Shown here one piece after another: positions 1 through 11,613 of a stretch of 64,000 nt of DNA. Positions within the stretch are counted from its first letter, which is position 1, and each line of letters starts with the position of its first letter. Origin of the DNA: Hevea brasiliensis (lineage: Eukaryota; Streptophyta; Magnoliopsida; Malpighiales; Euphorbiaceae); the NCBI RefSeq assembly GCF_030052815.1, contig NC_079503.1:51812735-51876734 (forward strand). Direction: 5' to 3'. The notes beneath the pieces were generated by a model. That model searched no databases and was not told the origin of the DNA. It saw nothing but the letters and a program-made list of their open reading frames with translations. Both the position numbers and the translations under genes were made by a program.

Positions 1-743
1 GAGTTGCTACAGGGAGAGTGTTACAAAACAAGATTGAATAGAGAATAAGTAAACAGAAAAGATCCCGATAACTTTAAATGTACCAAAGTTCAATTAATAA
101 ATCAATAACTCAAAATCTATAAAAATTATGCTTAGAATAGTTATTTTAATTATTCTTCTATTTTTATTTGAATTTATGCACCACTAAGCAATTCGCTTAG
201 CGCGTGGTTTTGCTATCGCGTAGGTATTGGAGATCAGCAGCAACATCAGCAGTAGCCGCAGCATTAATGCTCTGACAGAGATTTATGTAGATCTGTTAGT
301 CACCTCTGTAGTCAGTTTGGGTAGGGCCCATGTATATTTAGTTTTGTATCTTTTTGTTTATTGTATATAAGTACGGGATGTAAATTATTTTGAATTGTAA
401 ATAAATTGTAAATATTGTACATGATTTTATATGAATGAAATTTCTATATTTCTTGACATTTATATGATTATTATCGAATGACATGACACATAAGAAGATG
501 GAATAAATATGAATTATTTTAACAGGTGAATAGTTAAACTCGCCAAACGCAATTAGAACAAAAGAGAATCTGTCCAGGTCTCCATAAAAATAAATTATGA
601 AAAAAAAAATTTCCACACCATGGATAACGTGAATAAATAGAGTTTAAATTAATAATATATATGATAAGATAAGATAGGGTGCTCCGGTACCGAATGTGGC
701 ACATCTTGCTCGGCTACACTGTAGACAAGTAAGGGGCATCACA
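1..743 (+). mobile_element. 3' portion of a type A long LTR (5' LTR of leftmost element)
   Basis: The window opens inside this LTR, so its start is not visible. It ends in GGGGCATCACA at 743, directly before a PBS, which marks it as a 5' LTR. It carries the conserved twin hairpin at 178-232 and the family's closing segment (GGTGCTCCGG...GGCTACACTGTAGACAAGTAA). The last 80 bases closely match the LTR end at 63841-63918. There is no coding content; short open frames here are chance. Confidence 0.85.
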
Positions 744-748
744 TTTAG

Positions 749-760
749 TGGTATCAGAAC
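749..760 (+). other. Primer-binding site, initiator tRNA-Met type
   Basis: TGGTATCAGAAC lies five bases after the LTR end. It matches the family consensus TGGTATCAGAGC, complementary to the 3' end of initiator tRNA-Met, apart from one base. The 125-base leader to the gag start holds a CTAAT branch-point-like motif (848-852) and a T-rich tract ending in TAG at 880, just before the ATG (see findings). Confidence 0.85.
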
Positions 761-885
761 AAAGGTTTAGGCGGTCCTAGACCTAGATAGATAGAAAGAG
801 ATAGTATGCACAAAATGCATGGGCCTTTAATTAGAGTCGATGTGACACTAATACAGATCTGTTCTTTGTCTGTTTTATAGGATCG

Positions 886-1842
886 ATGGCATCTAATCCC
901 TCAGAGCACAGGTCTCCTAGACCGGTAAAGGAGGAGTTAGAGTCTCATGCACCAGCATCTGCTCCTAGTCGGGAGCAAAGTAGTAGAGCAGAGTCATCAC
1001 GTGGTGCTGTGGGGAGAGCACAGTAGGCCTTCCTAAAGCAGATGACCCAGATGCTCTGTTAGATTACCAGACCTATACCTCAGCCACAGCCACCACCACC
1101 ACCACCACCTCCTGTATAGCCACCACCACCACCACCTCCACAGCCACAGCCAGTACAGAGATCCCCATTGGAGAAACTATGGAAATATGGGGCCGTTGAT
1201 TTTAAGGGTAAGAAGGAGGATGACCCAGCTGCTACAAAGTACTAGCTGGAGAGGACAGAAAGGGTATTGCAGCAGCTACACTGCACCCCAGAATAGCAGT
1301 TGGAGTGTACATTGTCACTACTTCAGGAGGATGCGTATCAGTGGTGGGTGACAGTGTCAAGAGTGGTACAGCCTGCACAGATCACCTGGGAATTCTTTCT
1401 GGCCGAGTTCAGAAAGAAACATATAAGCCACGTGTGCCTAGAGGCTAGAAGGAGAGAATTCCTAGCATTAAGACAGAGGCAACTTACAGTCTTCGAATAT
1501 GAGCGAGAATTCGTGAGACTTAGTAGATATGCATGGGAGATAATGCCCACAGAGGATGATAGATGCAGGAGGTTTGAGGACGGACTAAATGACAACATCA
1601 GACTGATAGTTAGATCTCACCACTTCATAGACTTCTCCTTGTTAGTAGCATCAGCTCTGGATATGGAGAGAGTTAGAGATGAGAAGCAGTCCAAGAGGGA
1701 CAGGCAGCATAAGAGGGGTTCTGGATTTGGCCAATCTAGTTCAGCAGCCACTAATAGTAAGAAGTCCAAGGGGTCTTAGGGTCAGACTCAGGGCCGAGGT
1801 AAGAAGCAGAGATCTAGTTTTGCTCCGAGGAGAGGAGGACAG
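886..1842 (+). pseudogene. gag: gag of a Tekay-type Ty3/gypsy element, truncated
   Basis: Gag would form the capsid and bind the genomic RNA. The ATG at 886 opens a single frame with a proline-rich N-terminal part, then the capsid-like core typical of plant chromoviruses: LEKLWKYGAVDFKG, later SLLQEDAYQWW, WEFFLAEFRKK and YEREFVRLSRYA. It ends in a basic linker. The frame is broken by stops at 1024, 1060, 1117, 1243, 1294 and 1777, all TAG. The zinc knuckle, protease and whole pol are absent, because a new LTR begins at 1843 with no polypurine tract before it. This is a recombination product, not an intact element. Confidence 0.85.
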
Positions 1843-2010
1843 TGTAACACCCTCATTTTAGCTAATCCGTACATTCTACTGTTCTGGTGACTAATATCGG
1901 TCTGGACAGCCAGAATGTATGGAACTATATTTAGACTAGAGTGAAGAGTCATAAATAACCCAAATAATGGTAAGAAAAATTAAGAAAAAAATTTAGAAAT
2001 AAAATACAAT

Positions 2011-2059
2011 AAGGTTAAATGAGTTGGTTTTTCGGCGATGGGTGACCTAACGGGAAGCG
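2011..2059 (+). promoter_or_regulatory. 5S-rRNA-like segment in the LTR
   Basis: GTTAAATGAG, then GATGGGTGACC, a 4-nt spacer and GGGAAG. Plant 5S rRNA has AGTTAAGCGTGC, then GATGGGTGACC, a 4-nt spacer and GGGAAGT. The same layout recurs in nearly all long LTRs in this window. Whether it recruits Pol III is unknown. Confidence 0.5.
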
Positions 2060-2316
2060 ACTGTGAAGGCAGTTGTCGACTCTATACCCATGGAGAAACA
2101 CTATGAAATAATTTTTGGGACTCCAGTGAAGAATTATTGAGGTTTCCATAATAATAGATTGCTAAGAAAACACAAGGAAAATTAAAACAATCGGTATAGA
2201 CAATTTTAACTCAATAAGCTAAACGAAGGGTATTTTGGTCATTTCACCTTCAGAGATGATTTTTGACTAACTTGTCCATTTAAGTAAGTGAGATCCATGC
2301 CCTAAAATATGAATAA

Positions 2317-2573
2317 TGTCACACCCCGGCTTAGTGGGCCCCAGCTCAAGCCCCTCTATGGGTGGCCATCTTGCCAGCGTACCCCTCTAGAGGCCGGCGA
2401 TGCAACTCAAATCGGTACTGTCCGCTTTGGTGGAGTTCAATCCCTTCGCCCTGTAGAGCCAGGATTCGAACCCATATCACCTCACGGATTTGCTTCGCCT
2501 CTTACCAATTGAGCTGCAAGATGGCCACCCATAGAGGGGCTTGAGCTGGGGCCCACTAAGCCGGGGTGTGACA
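2317..2573. mobile_element. Foldback/TRIM-like unit 1 with tRNA-like Pol III boxes
   Basis: A 257-bp unit with terminal inverted repeats of about 55 bp. It starts TGTCACACCCCGGCTTAGTG and ends with the reverse complement (...GGGGTGTGACA). On the minus strand the interior has an A-box-like AGCTCAATTGGTAAGAG (about 2499-2515) and a B box GGGTTCGAATCC (2462-2473), spaced as in a tRNA or tRNA-derived SINE. No proper anticodon arm is seen, so it is not a tRNA gene. It is the left half of a composite insertion bounded by AATAA duplications (2312-2316 and 2971-2975). Open frames across it are chance. Confidence 0.75.
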
Positions 2574-2595
2574 ATAAAAAAGGCGCTTTTTTTAT
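2574..2595. repeat. Palindromic spacer between foldback units
   Basis: ATAAAAAAGGCGC followed by a T tract, lying between ...GTGTGACA and TGTCACAC. With those flanks it forms a near-perfect inverted repeat centred on GGCGC, so the two units meet through a palindrome. Confidence 0.7.
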
Positions 2596-2970
2596 TGTCA
2601 CACCAGCTTCAAGCCCCTATGGGTGGCCATCTTAGTGCGTATCAGAGCTGGCGATGCAAATCAGTCGTTCGCTTTGGTGGAGTTCAATCCCTTCGCCCTG
2701 CAGAGCTAGGATTCGAACCCATATCACCTCACGGGTTTGCTTCGCCTCTTACCAATTGAGCAGCTCAGCTCAGCTCAATTGGTAAGAGGCGAAGCAAACC
2801 CGTGAGGTGATATGGGTTCGAATCCTAGCTCTGCAGGGCGAAGGGATTGAACTCCACCAAAGCGGACAGTACCGATTTGAGTTGCATCACCGGCCTCTAG
2901 AGGGGTACGCCGGCAAGATGGCCACCCATAGAGGGGCTTGAGCTGGGGCCCACTAAGCCGGGGTGTGACA
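2596..2970. mobile_element. Foldback/TRIM-like unit 2: inverted dimer of the unit 1 sequence
   Basis: A 375-bp near-palindrome. The left arm (2596 to about 2764) and right arm (about 2765-2970) are inverted copies of the same tRNA-like body. They meet at CAATTGAG-CAGCTCAGCTCAG-CTCAATTG around 2752-2780. The right arm carries A-box-like (2770-2788) and B-box (2814-2825) motifs on the plus strand. The left arm has the B box on the minus strand (2709-2720). The left arm has small internal deletions relative to the right. The end GGGGTGTGACA is followed by the AATAA duplication. Confidence 0.75.
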
Positions 2971-3294
2971 AATAAATATTGCTAAAAATCTAATTTAAAA
3001 ATGATAAAAGAAAGAAATAAAAGAAAATGAAATTTAATTTAGAAATATGACATCATGCATGTGTAAGCATGATGCAATTAAAAAGTCCTCTATCCAATTA
3101 CAATTTGACAAACACATTTATAAGACATAAAGGAGATCAAATTAAAAGAAAAATCCATTCATTTTCTTCTTCATGCATGATAGCCAAACCTCCTCTCCCA
3201 AAGCTCTACACCTTTGCCAATAATTTTAAGCTTAATTTCCCTCAAAACTGCACCATATTTTTCCTAACTCTCTTCATTAAAACTTGATATTTAA

Positions 3295-6200
3295 TGTAAC
3301 ACTCTCCTTGCAGCAACTACGTACATTCTACTGTTCCGGTGATCAGTGTCAGTCTGGACAGCTAGAACGTTCGAAAAAATATTTAAAATAAAGTGAGGAA
3401 CCATAATTAACTCAAATATTAATAAGAAAAATTTAGGAAAAATTTTAGAAATAAAATACAACCAAGTTAAATGAGCCGGTGCCTTAGCGATGGGTAACCT
3501 AGTGAGAAGTTGCGGTTCTCACAACTAGGAGCCTTAGACCAAGGGGAAATAATTTTTCGGACTCCAGAGAAGGGTCATTGAGGTTTTTATGGCATTAGAA
3601 TGCCAAGAAAATGCTTAGAAAAATTTTTCAATCGGTACAGACAATTTTGGCTCATTAAGCCAAATGGAGGGCATTTTGGTCATTTCGTCTCCAGAGATGA
3701 TTTTTGGCCAACTTGTCCAGTTAAATAAATAATTTATATAACATAAAATATGAATAAAAGTTGCTAAAAATTTAATTGCAATTAAATAGACAAGAAAAGG
3801 AGAGAAAATGAAAGAAAATAGCATTATGACATCATAAGGATGTCATTAAAATTTCCCCAACCAATCCAATGTTGACACATGGCATAACTTTACTTAAAAG
3901 AGATTAAATGGGCTAGAAAAATGAAAAAAATCAGAACTTCTTCTTCCTTATTTTCTCCTTGTTGTGACCCTCCTCCATAGCTAACCATAAACAAGCTTTT
4001 CAAAGCTTGATCTCCCTAGTTTCTACCCCACTAAATCCTATACTCCCAACACAAAAAAGTGTTCTTGCATCTTGGTGATTCTTTTGGGAGCAAAAAGAAA
4101 AGGAAAACAAGAATCCTAGCAAGTGGGAAAACTTCACTCCATAGAGGTTTGTGACCTAACTTTGAATTTCACTTTAAATTCATATTTAAGGACTATGAAT
4201 GAGTGCAAATGACAAAGAGAATTGATGAAATACCATTGGTATGCTAACCCTAAATTTTGGAAGCCTTGGTTGGGGTATGATTGTGATGAGTTTTATGGAG
4301 TTAACATGCTTGTATGGCTGCCCACAATATGTATCTCTTAAGTGAATTGATGAAATGCAATGATAATGCATGGTTTGTAATGTTGAGTTAGGGTTTGGGG
4401 TGGAAAAATGAGACTTTGACCATGTGATGATGAAAGTAGGTTTTAATGGTCAATTAGTGACCATTTGGTTCTGTTTAAATAAAAAATGAAGTGAATTGTG
4501 TAGTGGGATTGGAGTTTGGTGTGGCTGCCCTTGGTGACCTGCAGGACTGAGTATGAGTCCAGCAGGTTTAGGCAGCAATAACTTGAATTGTAGAGGTTCA
4601 ATTGGTGCTAGGCCAATTAGAAATGAAACTACATACATAATGGCACAACTTTGGTGAAAAAACCATGCTCAGAAAACCAAACCAAGTGGACCAAAAGATT
4701 GCCCTAATTCGGGTGACCTACATTTTGCCTGGGTAAAATGACCAAATGAATAGTGTTTGATCATTTGGACATAACTCAGTGGACAAAGGTCCAATTGACC
4801 TGAAATTTTACCAGAAACAAGATGAGATATAGATCAACAACTTTCATGAAGAAACCTAACCCAAATTATGACCAGAACATATTCAAAAAGTGAGTTGCAA
4901 TCATTGTTCCTAACACTGTAGATTTGGTCAGTCCAGAAATTCCGAAAAAATTTCAGTCTGGCCAGTTGTGGTTTTGGGCCATAACTTGAGCTACAAAACT
5001 CCAAATAGAGTGATTCAAAAAAGGAAATGCAACTAGACAAAATAAGGAACAACTTTCATGTTGATCATTTTGCCAAATTCTCACTGCAAAAATGACTAAT
5101 GGAATAGTAAATACAAAGCATGAAAACTGAAAATTCTGTCCAATTAACATTAAGTTTAGAAATGGTAGTGGCAATCAATACCAACAAATTTAAAATGCAA
5201 AATGTGGTATATTGGGAGTATTAGAACCAATATACCTATTGCCTATGCAAAAGTTAACATTTTTGTTAACTAATGAATGGAATAGTAACACTAAAACTTA
5301 AATTTCAAAAAATGTGAAACTTAAAAGTGTAAAATGCACTAGTATACCTAGCGAGATTGATTTGGATAGGTTAGCATGCCAATAGGGTTCTGTTAGCAGT
5401 ACTGCATATGGCTTCATGCCATTCTGTGTTTCATGGCTTTCCATGCCATTCTGTGACATAATAGCATTTGGCTATATTATTTGAGTTGTTACACTCAGGT
5501 TTTAACCTTGATAATTATTACAGCTTATTAGCTGTTCTGTTGCACACCGGGAGACACAATGTGACCGATGGTGTGATGGTCCGAGGTACTTAGTACACAG
5601 TGCCAGTTTGCCCATTTATCCAGTCCAGTCGACTAGTATTGGTTACTCGGGCAATGTTAATAAATCTTACCAAATTTAAATTGAATAATACTGCAAAAAA
5701 TATCAAAAATTAAGTTTGCCCAAAAATGTAAACATACATTCTGCCTGTTTATTTTTATTTTATTTTATTTTATTTTATATTGTCACCACTAAGCAGAATT
5801 GCTTAGCGCGTCGCTTTTGCCACGCACAGGTACTGGAGACCTAGCCGGGAAGCCCAGCAGACATCAGACAGGGTGAGCCTTCAGAGCTGCATCCGGAGCC
5901 CAGAGTCACCTCACCTCTGCAGTGCATATGGTAGGACATTAGGATTTTGGATAGCGTTTTGTATTTTGTATTAGTTTTGGGATTGTAACTATAAACTCTT
6001 GAAATTATTTGATGATGTAAATATATGAAATTTCATATTATTGAAATTTTCTGTATATTATGTTTAGAAATATTTATGAATGTGCTTCCAATAATGAAGT
6101 GGAAAAAAAACAAATTCTGGAAATAATGTTGTGATTTGAGATTGAGATTTTGAGATTGATTTGAAATGTGTATAATGGAGTTTGGATTTGAAAATTATAT

Positions 6201-6421
6201 TGGAAGTGTTTTTAAGCAGGTTCAGAAGAACTGTTTTTCCAATTTACAGCCGGCACTCTGCCAAATTTTCTATAAAAATTTCCAAAAAATTCAGATTTAC
6301 CAAAAATTGTAAATAAATGAATTAAAAGGGATAAATTGTAATTAAAATATGAATTGGTGCTCCGGCACACTGAGTGCCATAACTTGCTCTGCTACGCTGT
6401 AGACGAGTAAGGGGTGTCATA
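3295..6421 (+). mobile_element. Type A solo LTR with TTTAA target-site duplication
   Basis: A 3,127-bp LTR, TGTAACACTCTCC...GGGGTGTCATA, flanked by TTTAA at 3290-3294 and 6422-6426. No internal region is present, so it is a solo LTR formed by LTR-LTR recombination. It sits inside the older LTR at 1843-8217. It contains the 5S-like segment (3463-3511), the palindrome TGACATCAtaaGGATGTCA (about 3827-3845), repeated modules near 4570-5060, and the twin hairpin (5784-5830). Confidence 0.9.
5784..5830 (+). other. Conserved twin RNA hairpin of the LTR
   Basis: CACCACTAAGC-agaatt-GCTTAG forms a 6-bp stem. It is followed at once by GCGTcGC-tttt-GCcACGC, a second stem. A T-rich tract (repeated TATTTTATTT) precedes it and CAGGTACTGG follows. 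Equivalent hairpins occur in 13 LTR copies in the window with compensatory stem changes (see findings). Confidence 0.7.
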
Positions 6422-8217
6422 TTTAACCTGGCTAGAGTGTTTGGAAGTAAGAGGAAGCATAAATCTTGAAGTTGGCAAGGAAGAGAAATTGTTAAACAAA
6501 GGTTAGTGTCAATTTCCCCTTCCTTCTCTTTATATTCCTTGTTAGAACTAAAGATTAAGTGAGAATATGTTAGAAATTAAACAAATTATGCATGATAGAG
6601 AAACTTTAAATTTTTGGCAGCCATGAATTTGTTAGGGTTTTGATGATTTTAATTGAATTAAAATTTTGTATTGGTTGCCCTTGATGAGAATGTAAGGATG
6701 AAAACCTTAATTGTTCATGTATGGTGATAAATGGAAGAATTGGGAATTAGGATTTGAGCAAAAATTGGGGTTTTATTCAATTGATAGTAAATTGGTGTTC
6801 TAATGGTCAATTAGTGACCATCTGAGGTGAATTGACCCTAATTTAGAATGAATTTTGGCATTAAGAATTGATTTGGTATGCTGCCCCTATTGTGCCAGAA
6901 TTTCTAGACTTGAGTCCAGTGTGGTTAAGCTACAATCACGTGATTTATGTAACTTTAATTGGTGTAAAGACAATTAGAGGTGAGACTAGATACATAGTGA
7001 CACATTTTTTATGGAGAAACCCTGCCCAGAAAACCAACTTAGGATGACCTAAATTCTGCCTCAATCCGGGTAACCAATATGTTGGCCTTGAAAAATGATC
7101 AAATGAACAGTGTTGTTCATTTGGCCATAACTTTGTGTAGAGAGGTCCAAAGAACCTGATTTTTTAACCAATGGAAAGCTTAGAAAATTTAGAACAACTT
7201 TAGTGAGGAGCACAAACTCAAATTCTGACCATAACTAATTCAAATTGCTAGCCAAATTTAGGATACCAAAACTGCCAGAACCAGATCCTACCCAGAAAAT
7301 CTGGACAATGAACTAATCCGGCCAGTTATGGTAAAAGTGTCATAACTTGAGCTAAAAAACTCTAAATAGAGTGATTCAAAAAGAGAATTAAAGAAGACAC
7401 ATTAAGGAACAACTTTCATGAAGAATATTTAGCCAAATTCCCACTGTAGCTTGGTCCAATAGAACAGTGAACTTAGGCAATGAAATCTGAAAATTTGAAA
7501 TAACTCTAAATGAGTTTTGAATTGAGATTGGCCATTAATGCCAACAAGTCTAAAATCCAAAATGTGGGATTTTTGGTGTAATTAGAACTAACATAACTAT
7601 TATGTAAATAGGTTGGCATTTATGCATGAATAGTAAGGTGAATAGTAACCATTAAACATCACATGTAAAGAAATAAATAATTTATTTGTTAACATGCCCT
7701 AGCATGCCTAGAATGATTGGTGTGGATAGGTTGGCATGCCAATAGGGTTCCGATAGTAGTATTGCATATGGCTTCATGCCATTCCGTGATTTATGGCATT
7801 TTATGTCCTTTTATGATATTATGGCTTATCTTTTATGATATTATGGCCTATGGCCATTTTGCTATGCTTGATACACTTGGCCTTGTGCCTGATGCTTGTT
7901 ATGGCTTGTTAGCCATTCTATTGCACACCTGGAGACACTCTGTGACTAATGGTGTGACGACTTGAGGTACTAGGTACTCAGTGCTAGTTTACCCGTTTAT
8001 CCAGTCCAGTCACTAGTATAGGTTACTTGGGCAACCAGAAATAAATCTTAATAATTTATAACCAAATAATAAATATAAAAAGTGCTAAAGTTAATAATAT
8101 TATGAATAATTGCCAAAAACTCAGTCTGCATAAAACAATACCATAAATTTTGCATATCTATTTATTTTAGTTTATTTTTATTTTATATTAGCACCACTAA
8201 GCTGTATTGCTTAGCGG

Positions 8218-8819
8218 GTGTTCAGGAAACACATCTGGAAAGTTACATACTGTGGGGATATTCCTCAATGCTGGACTCCTCAATTGGTGTCTATCACATG
8301 TGCCAAGTACGCTTCACATCCCTTTCTGATCATTTTTCTAGCTAGTGTCGCCGAAATGATGTTTGATGGCAATAACTGCCTCTCCCCATATATTACCACA
8401 TCACCATACTGAGGGAGACCAAAAGTGATTGCCTTCAGTCTACAGTCAATCATAGCGTGATGCTTGGCTAGCCAATCCATGCCCAAGATGATATCATAAT
8501 CTCTAAAGGGCATTTCAATCATATTGGACAGAAAAGTATGTCCTTGGATCACCAAAGAATAATCTCTATACATTCTTTTGACCCTGACCTCTTGTCCTAG
8601 CGGACTCGTTACCAGTACCTCAAAATCCATTTTTACACATGGAACAGCAAGACAATCAATGATGCTAGCACTAACATAGGAAAGGGTGGAACCTGGATCA
8701 AAAAGCACAAATACATCTTGATTAAAAGTTGAGAAGATACCAACAACTATGTCAGAAGTCTCAGCCTCTTCTTGCTGTCTCATTGTATAAGCTTTGGCTG
8801 GAGCACTGCCTTGTTCTGG
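8218..8819 (-). pseudogene. pol: Protease and RT N-terminal fragment of a minus-strand type B element
   Basis: On the minus strand this continues the gag frame (8820-9811) without a shift, as in one-frame Tekay polyproteins. The aspartic protease region is readable: FDPGSTLSYVSASIIDC, where the usual active-site DSG is DPG, then the flap-side stretch ending ILGMDWLAKHHAMID. The RT N-terminal side is cut at 8218 by the join to a plus-strand LTR. The closest relative in the window is the minus-strand element at 46752-50543. It is non-functional. Confidence 0.85.
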
Positions 8820-9811
8820 CTAATTCACTGTGCTCTGGCACCCTGGGGTACTACCCCTACCTTTGCCTCTGGCTCTGCTAGCTGGCTGTGAACCCCTTGG
8901 TGTAGAGGCTTGGGCTGATCCCTCTAATGTGGCAGAAGGTCTAGAACGGTGTGGACTAGTATAATCTTTAGCAAAATGTTCGATCCCCTCATAGTTAAAA
9001 CATGCCCTTGTGGCCCTGAAGCATACCGCACCATGTGTTCTGCCACAGGTCTCGCATTGACAGACCGAAAGTGCACCTCGGGGTGGTCTCTGGCTAGAAA
9101 ATCTACCTCTACTAGATTTACGGGTGCTGGATCCCCCAAAATTCTTTCTTTTCCCTGAACTACTTTCAGGTGCTTGATCAGTGGCCTTTTTAGTTTTCTC
9201 TTTCTTTTGTGCACCCTTCTTAACTGACACTTCCTTTTCAATTCTTTCTAAGTCCAAAGCCTATGAGATTAGCTCGGAGAAATTCTGATGTCAGAACCCC
9301 ACAACTTGCATTCTCAGATTAGGCCTTAACCCAACCTCAAACTGCTTACATCGATCTCTAGAGCTAGCAGTCAGGCTTCCAGCATAATGGCTCAGCTGAG
9401 AGAAGTCTCTCTCATATTCTACTATTGTTCTGTCCCCTTGTTTTAAACTCAGAAATTCTTGTAACTTCATATCCACATAAGCATCAGGGACCCATTTCCG
9501 CATGAATTCCCTCAAGAAGTCTGACCAGATAAGGACTGGAGGCTCAACCAGACTATAGGGGATGGTCTTCCACCATTCATAGGCATCCCCTTGTAGTAGA
9601 GAAACAGAGTATTGGAATTTCAACTCTTCTGTACACTGTAGTTTCCTGAACACCCGTTCCATCCTTTCTAACCATTGTTCTGCTTCCAGTGGATCTACTG
9701 TTACCTTTAATTCTGTAGCCCCAAACTTCATCAATTTCTCATATTGCCGGGCTAGGGGCTGTGGTTGTTCTGCAGGTGCTTGAGTAGTTACATTGCCAGC
9801 CATTTCATAAA
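8820..9811 (-). pseudogene. gag: gag (main part) of the same minus-strand type B element
   Basis: The conserved core reads MAGNVTTQAP, QWLERMERVFRKLQC, SLLQGDAYEWWKTI and LREFMRKWVPDAYV on the minus strand. A Lys/Glu-rich linker and a degenerate zinc knuckle follow (CFNY...H...KDY: two Cys ligands changed to Tyr). In-frame stops lie near 9250 and 9290 (TAG and TGA). The first codons of gag lie about 15 kb away, at 24845-24995, because element 9817-24844 landed in the N-terminal part with an ATAAG duplication. Confidence 0.85.
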
Positions 9812-10359
9812 ATAAGTGTAACACCCTAACCGTAGCAATTCCGTACATTCTACTGTTTCGGTGATCGGTGTCAGTCCGAATAGCTAGAACGTCTGGAAAA
9901 ATATTTAGACTAGAGTGAGGAATCATAAATAACTTAAATATTAATAAGAAAAATTTAGGAAAAATTTTAGAAATAAAATACAACCAAGTTAAATGAGCCG
10001 GTGCCCTAGTAATGGGTAACCCAGTGGGAAGTTACTGTTTTCACAGCTAGAAGCCCTAAACCTAGGAGAAAATTCATGAAATAATTTTTGGGACACCAAA
10101 GAAGAGTTATTGAGGTTTCAATGGCATTAGAATACCAAGAAAAGGCTTAGAAAATTTTTTCGATCGATACAGACGATTTTGGCTCAATAAGCCAAACAGA
10201 GAGCATTTTGGTCATTTTGTCTTCGGAGATGATTTTTGACCGACTTGTCTAGTTAAGTAAATAATTATTATGATATAAAATGTGAATAAATATTGCTAAA
10301 AATTTAATTGAAAATGAGTAGAAAAGAAAAAGGAAAGAAAATGAATTAAATAGGAATTT

Positions 10360-10378
10360 TGACATCATTATGATGTCA
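10360..10378. promoter_or_regulatory. Palindromic bZIP-like site with downstream CCAAT and TATA-like motifs
   Basis: TGACATCAttaTGATGTCA is followed by ACCAATCA (about 10392) and GGCTATAACTCACTTAAAA. The layout is what a U3 promoter could look like. The half-sites equal the CRE-like TGACGTCA after one C-to-T change on either strand. The same block recurs in other LTRs, for example 14963-14981 and 32778-32795. Promoter function is inferred. Confidence 0.4.
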
Positions 10379-11108
10379 TTAAAAATTTTTTAACCAATCA
10401 CATTGTGACACATGGCTATAACTCACTTAAAATGAATTAAATGGGCAGAAATGAAGGAAAAAAAATCAGATTGCTTCTTCCTTTTTCTTCCAGCCGAACC
10501 AGCTCCCTCCCCTTTCCACCATTAAAGCTCCACCAAGCTTTGGTTAACCCACCAAAACATCTCAAAACCCTAGCTTCCCTTCACAAAAACTCATCCTCAC
10601 ATCTAGAGCAAGCTTTGGACAGCAAAAAGAAAGGAAGAAAGTGAAGTTTTGAAGTCTTGGAAAGTAACTAAGTCAAGGTTAGTGCCAATTCCTTCTAGAA
10701 ATTTTGTGTATACCTTATATGGAGTAGGAATTGAGTGAGAAAATTAAGTGGAATTAAACAAAATTTGTATGATGAATTTCTGCCAATTTCAGTAGCCTTA
10801 TGGTCTCTTAGGGTTTCATCAATTCAATTGCATAATAGTTGTGTATGGCTGCCATTAAACATGATTTTGGTGTTTCAATTCATTGATTGTATGTATAAAG
10901 AGAGTTGAAATTGTTGGAGTTAGGATTTTGGCACCAAAATTAGGATTTTGTTTATGTATTGATGAAAAGAGGTTGTAATGGTCAATTAGTGACCATTTGG
11001 TCATGTTTGAGTAGGAAATTGAGTGATTTGTGCCAAGAGAATTTAGGTTAGGTATGCTGTCCAATGTGCCCTGCAGGTCTAGATGTGAGTCTAGCAAGTT
11101 TGGGCAGC

Positions 11109-11613
11109 TATAACTTGAGTAGTGTAGGTTCAATTAGTGCAAGGCCAATTGGACATGCAGTTAGACACATAATGGCACAACTTTAATGAAGGAACTCTAT
11201 CCAGAAAATAAATTTTCGATGCCCTAAAAATTGACCAAATCTGGGTAGCACCAATTCTGCCGGTGCAAAATGACCAAATGAACAATGTTCATTCATTTAG
11301 TCATAACTCAGTTTAGAAAGGTCCAATTGGCCTGAAGTATATCAATGAAAAGCTTAGACAAATTAGAACAACTTTCATGCAGAACACAAACTCAAATTCT
11401 GGACTTAACCAAATGAAATTGCTAGCTAAAGTTGAACTACCAAATCTGACAGAAACAAAATTGCCCAGAAATTCTGGGAAAAGGCAATCCAACCAGTTAT
11501 GGTGAAATAACCATAACTTGAGCTAGAAAACTCCAAATGGGGTGATTCAAAAAGTGAAATATAACTAAACACAATAAGAAACAACTTTTATAAAGAACAT
11601 TTGGCCAAATTCT
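11109..11613 (+). repeat. Three diverged copies of a ~105-nt LTR module
   Basis: Copies begin at about 11109, 11301 and 11511. Each shows ATAACTnnG, then TnCAATT or CTCCAAAT, then ACA(C/A)ATAAnG or ACAAATTAG, then AACAACTTTnATG(A/C)AG and an A/T-rich close. Spacing is about 190-210 nt. The same triplet occurs in other type A LTRs. Confidence 0.55.

Larger units (their letters stand above)
1843..8217 (+). mobile_element. Type A long LTR, interrupted by two insertions and truncated at its 3' side
   Basis: Starts TGTAACACCCTCATTTTAGC and reads as a type A LTR over 1843-2316, 2976-3294 and 6427-8217. It is split by the foldback insertion (2317-2970) and a solo LTR (3295-6421), each with its own 5-bp duplication. 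A 5S-like segment lies at 2011-2059. The LTR modules are seen near 6950, 7130 and 7330. The 3' end is lost: the sequence stops just after the first stem of the twin hairpin (8191-8217) and passes into minus-strand protease/RT sequence. Confidence 0.8.

Noticed and set aside
2309..2759. Two open frames with a repeated FGGVQSLRP-type peptide
   Set aside because: They are translations of the repeated foldback/tRNA-like sequence in the same frame, not a protein repeat.
2462..2825. tRNA gene(s)
   Set aside because: A- and B-box-like motifs are present, but there is no acceptor stem pairing or normal anticodon arm, and the copies lie in a foldback repeat.
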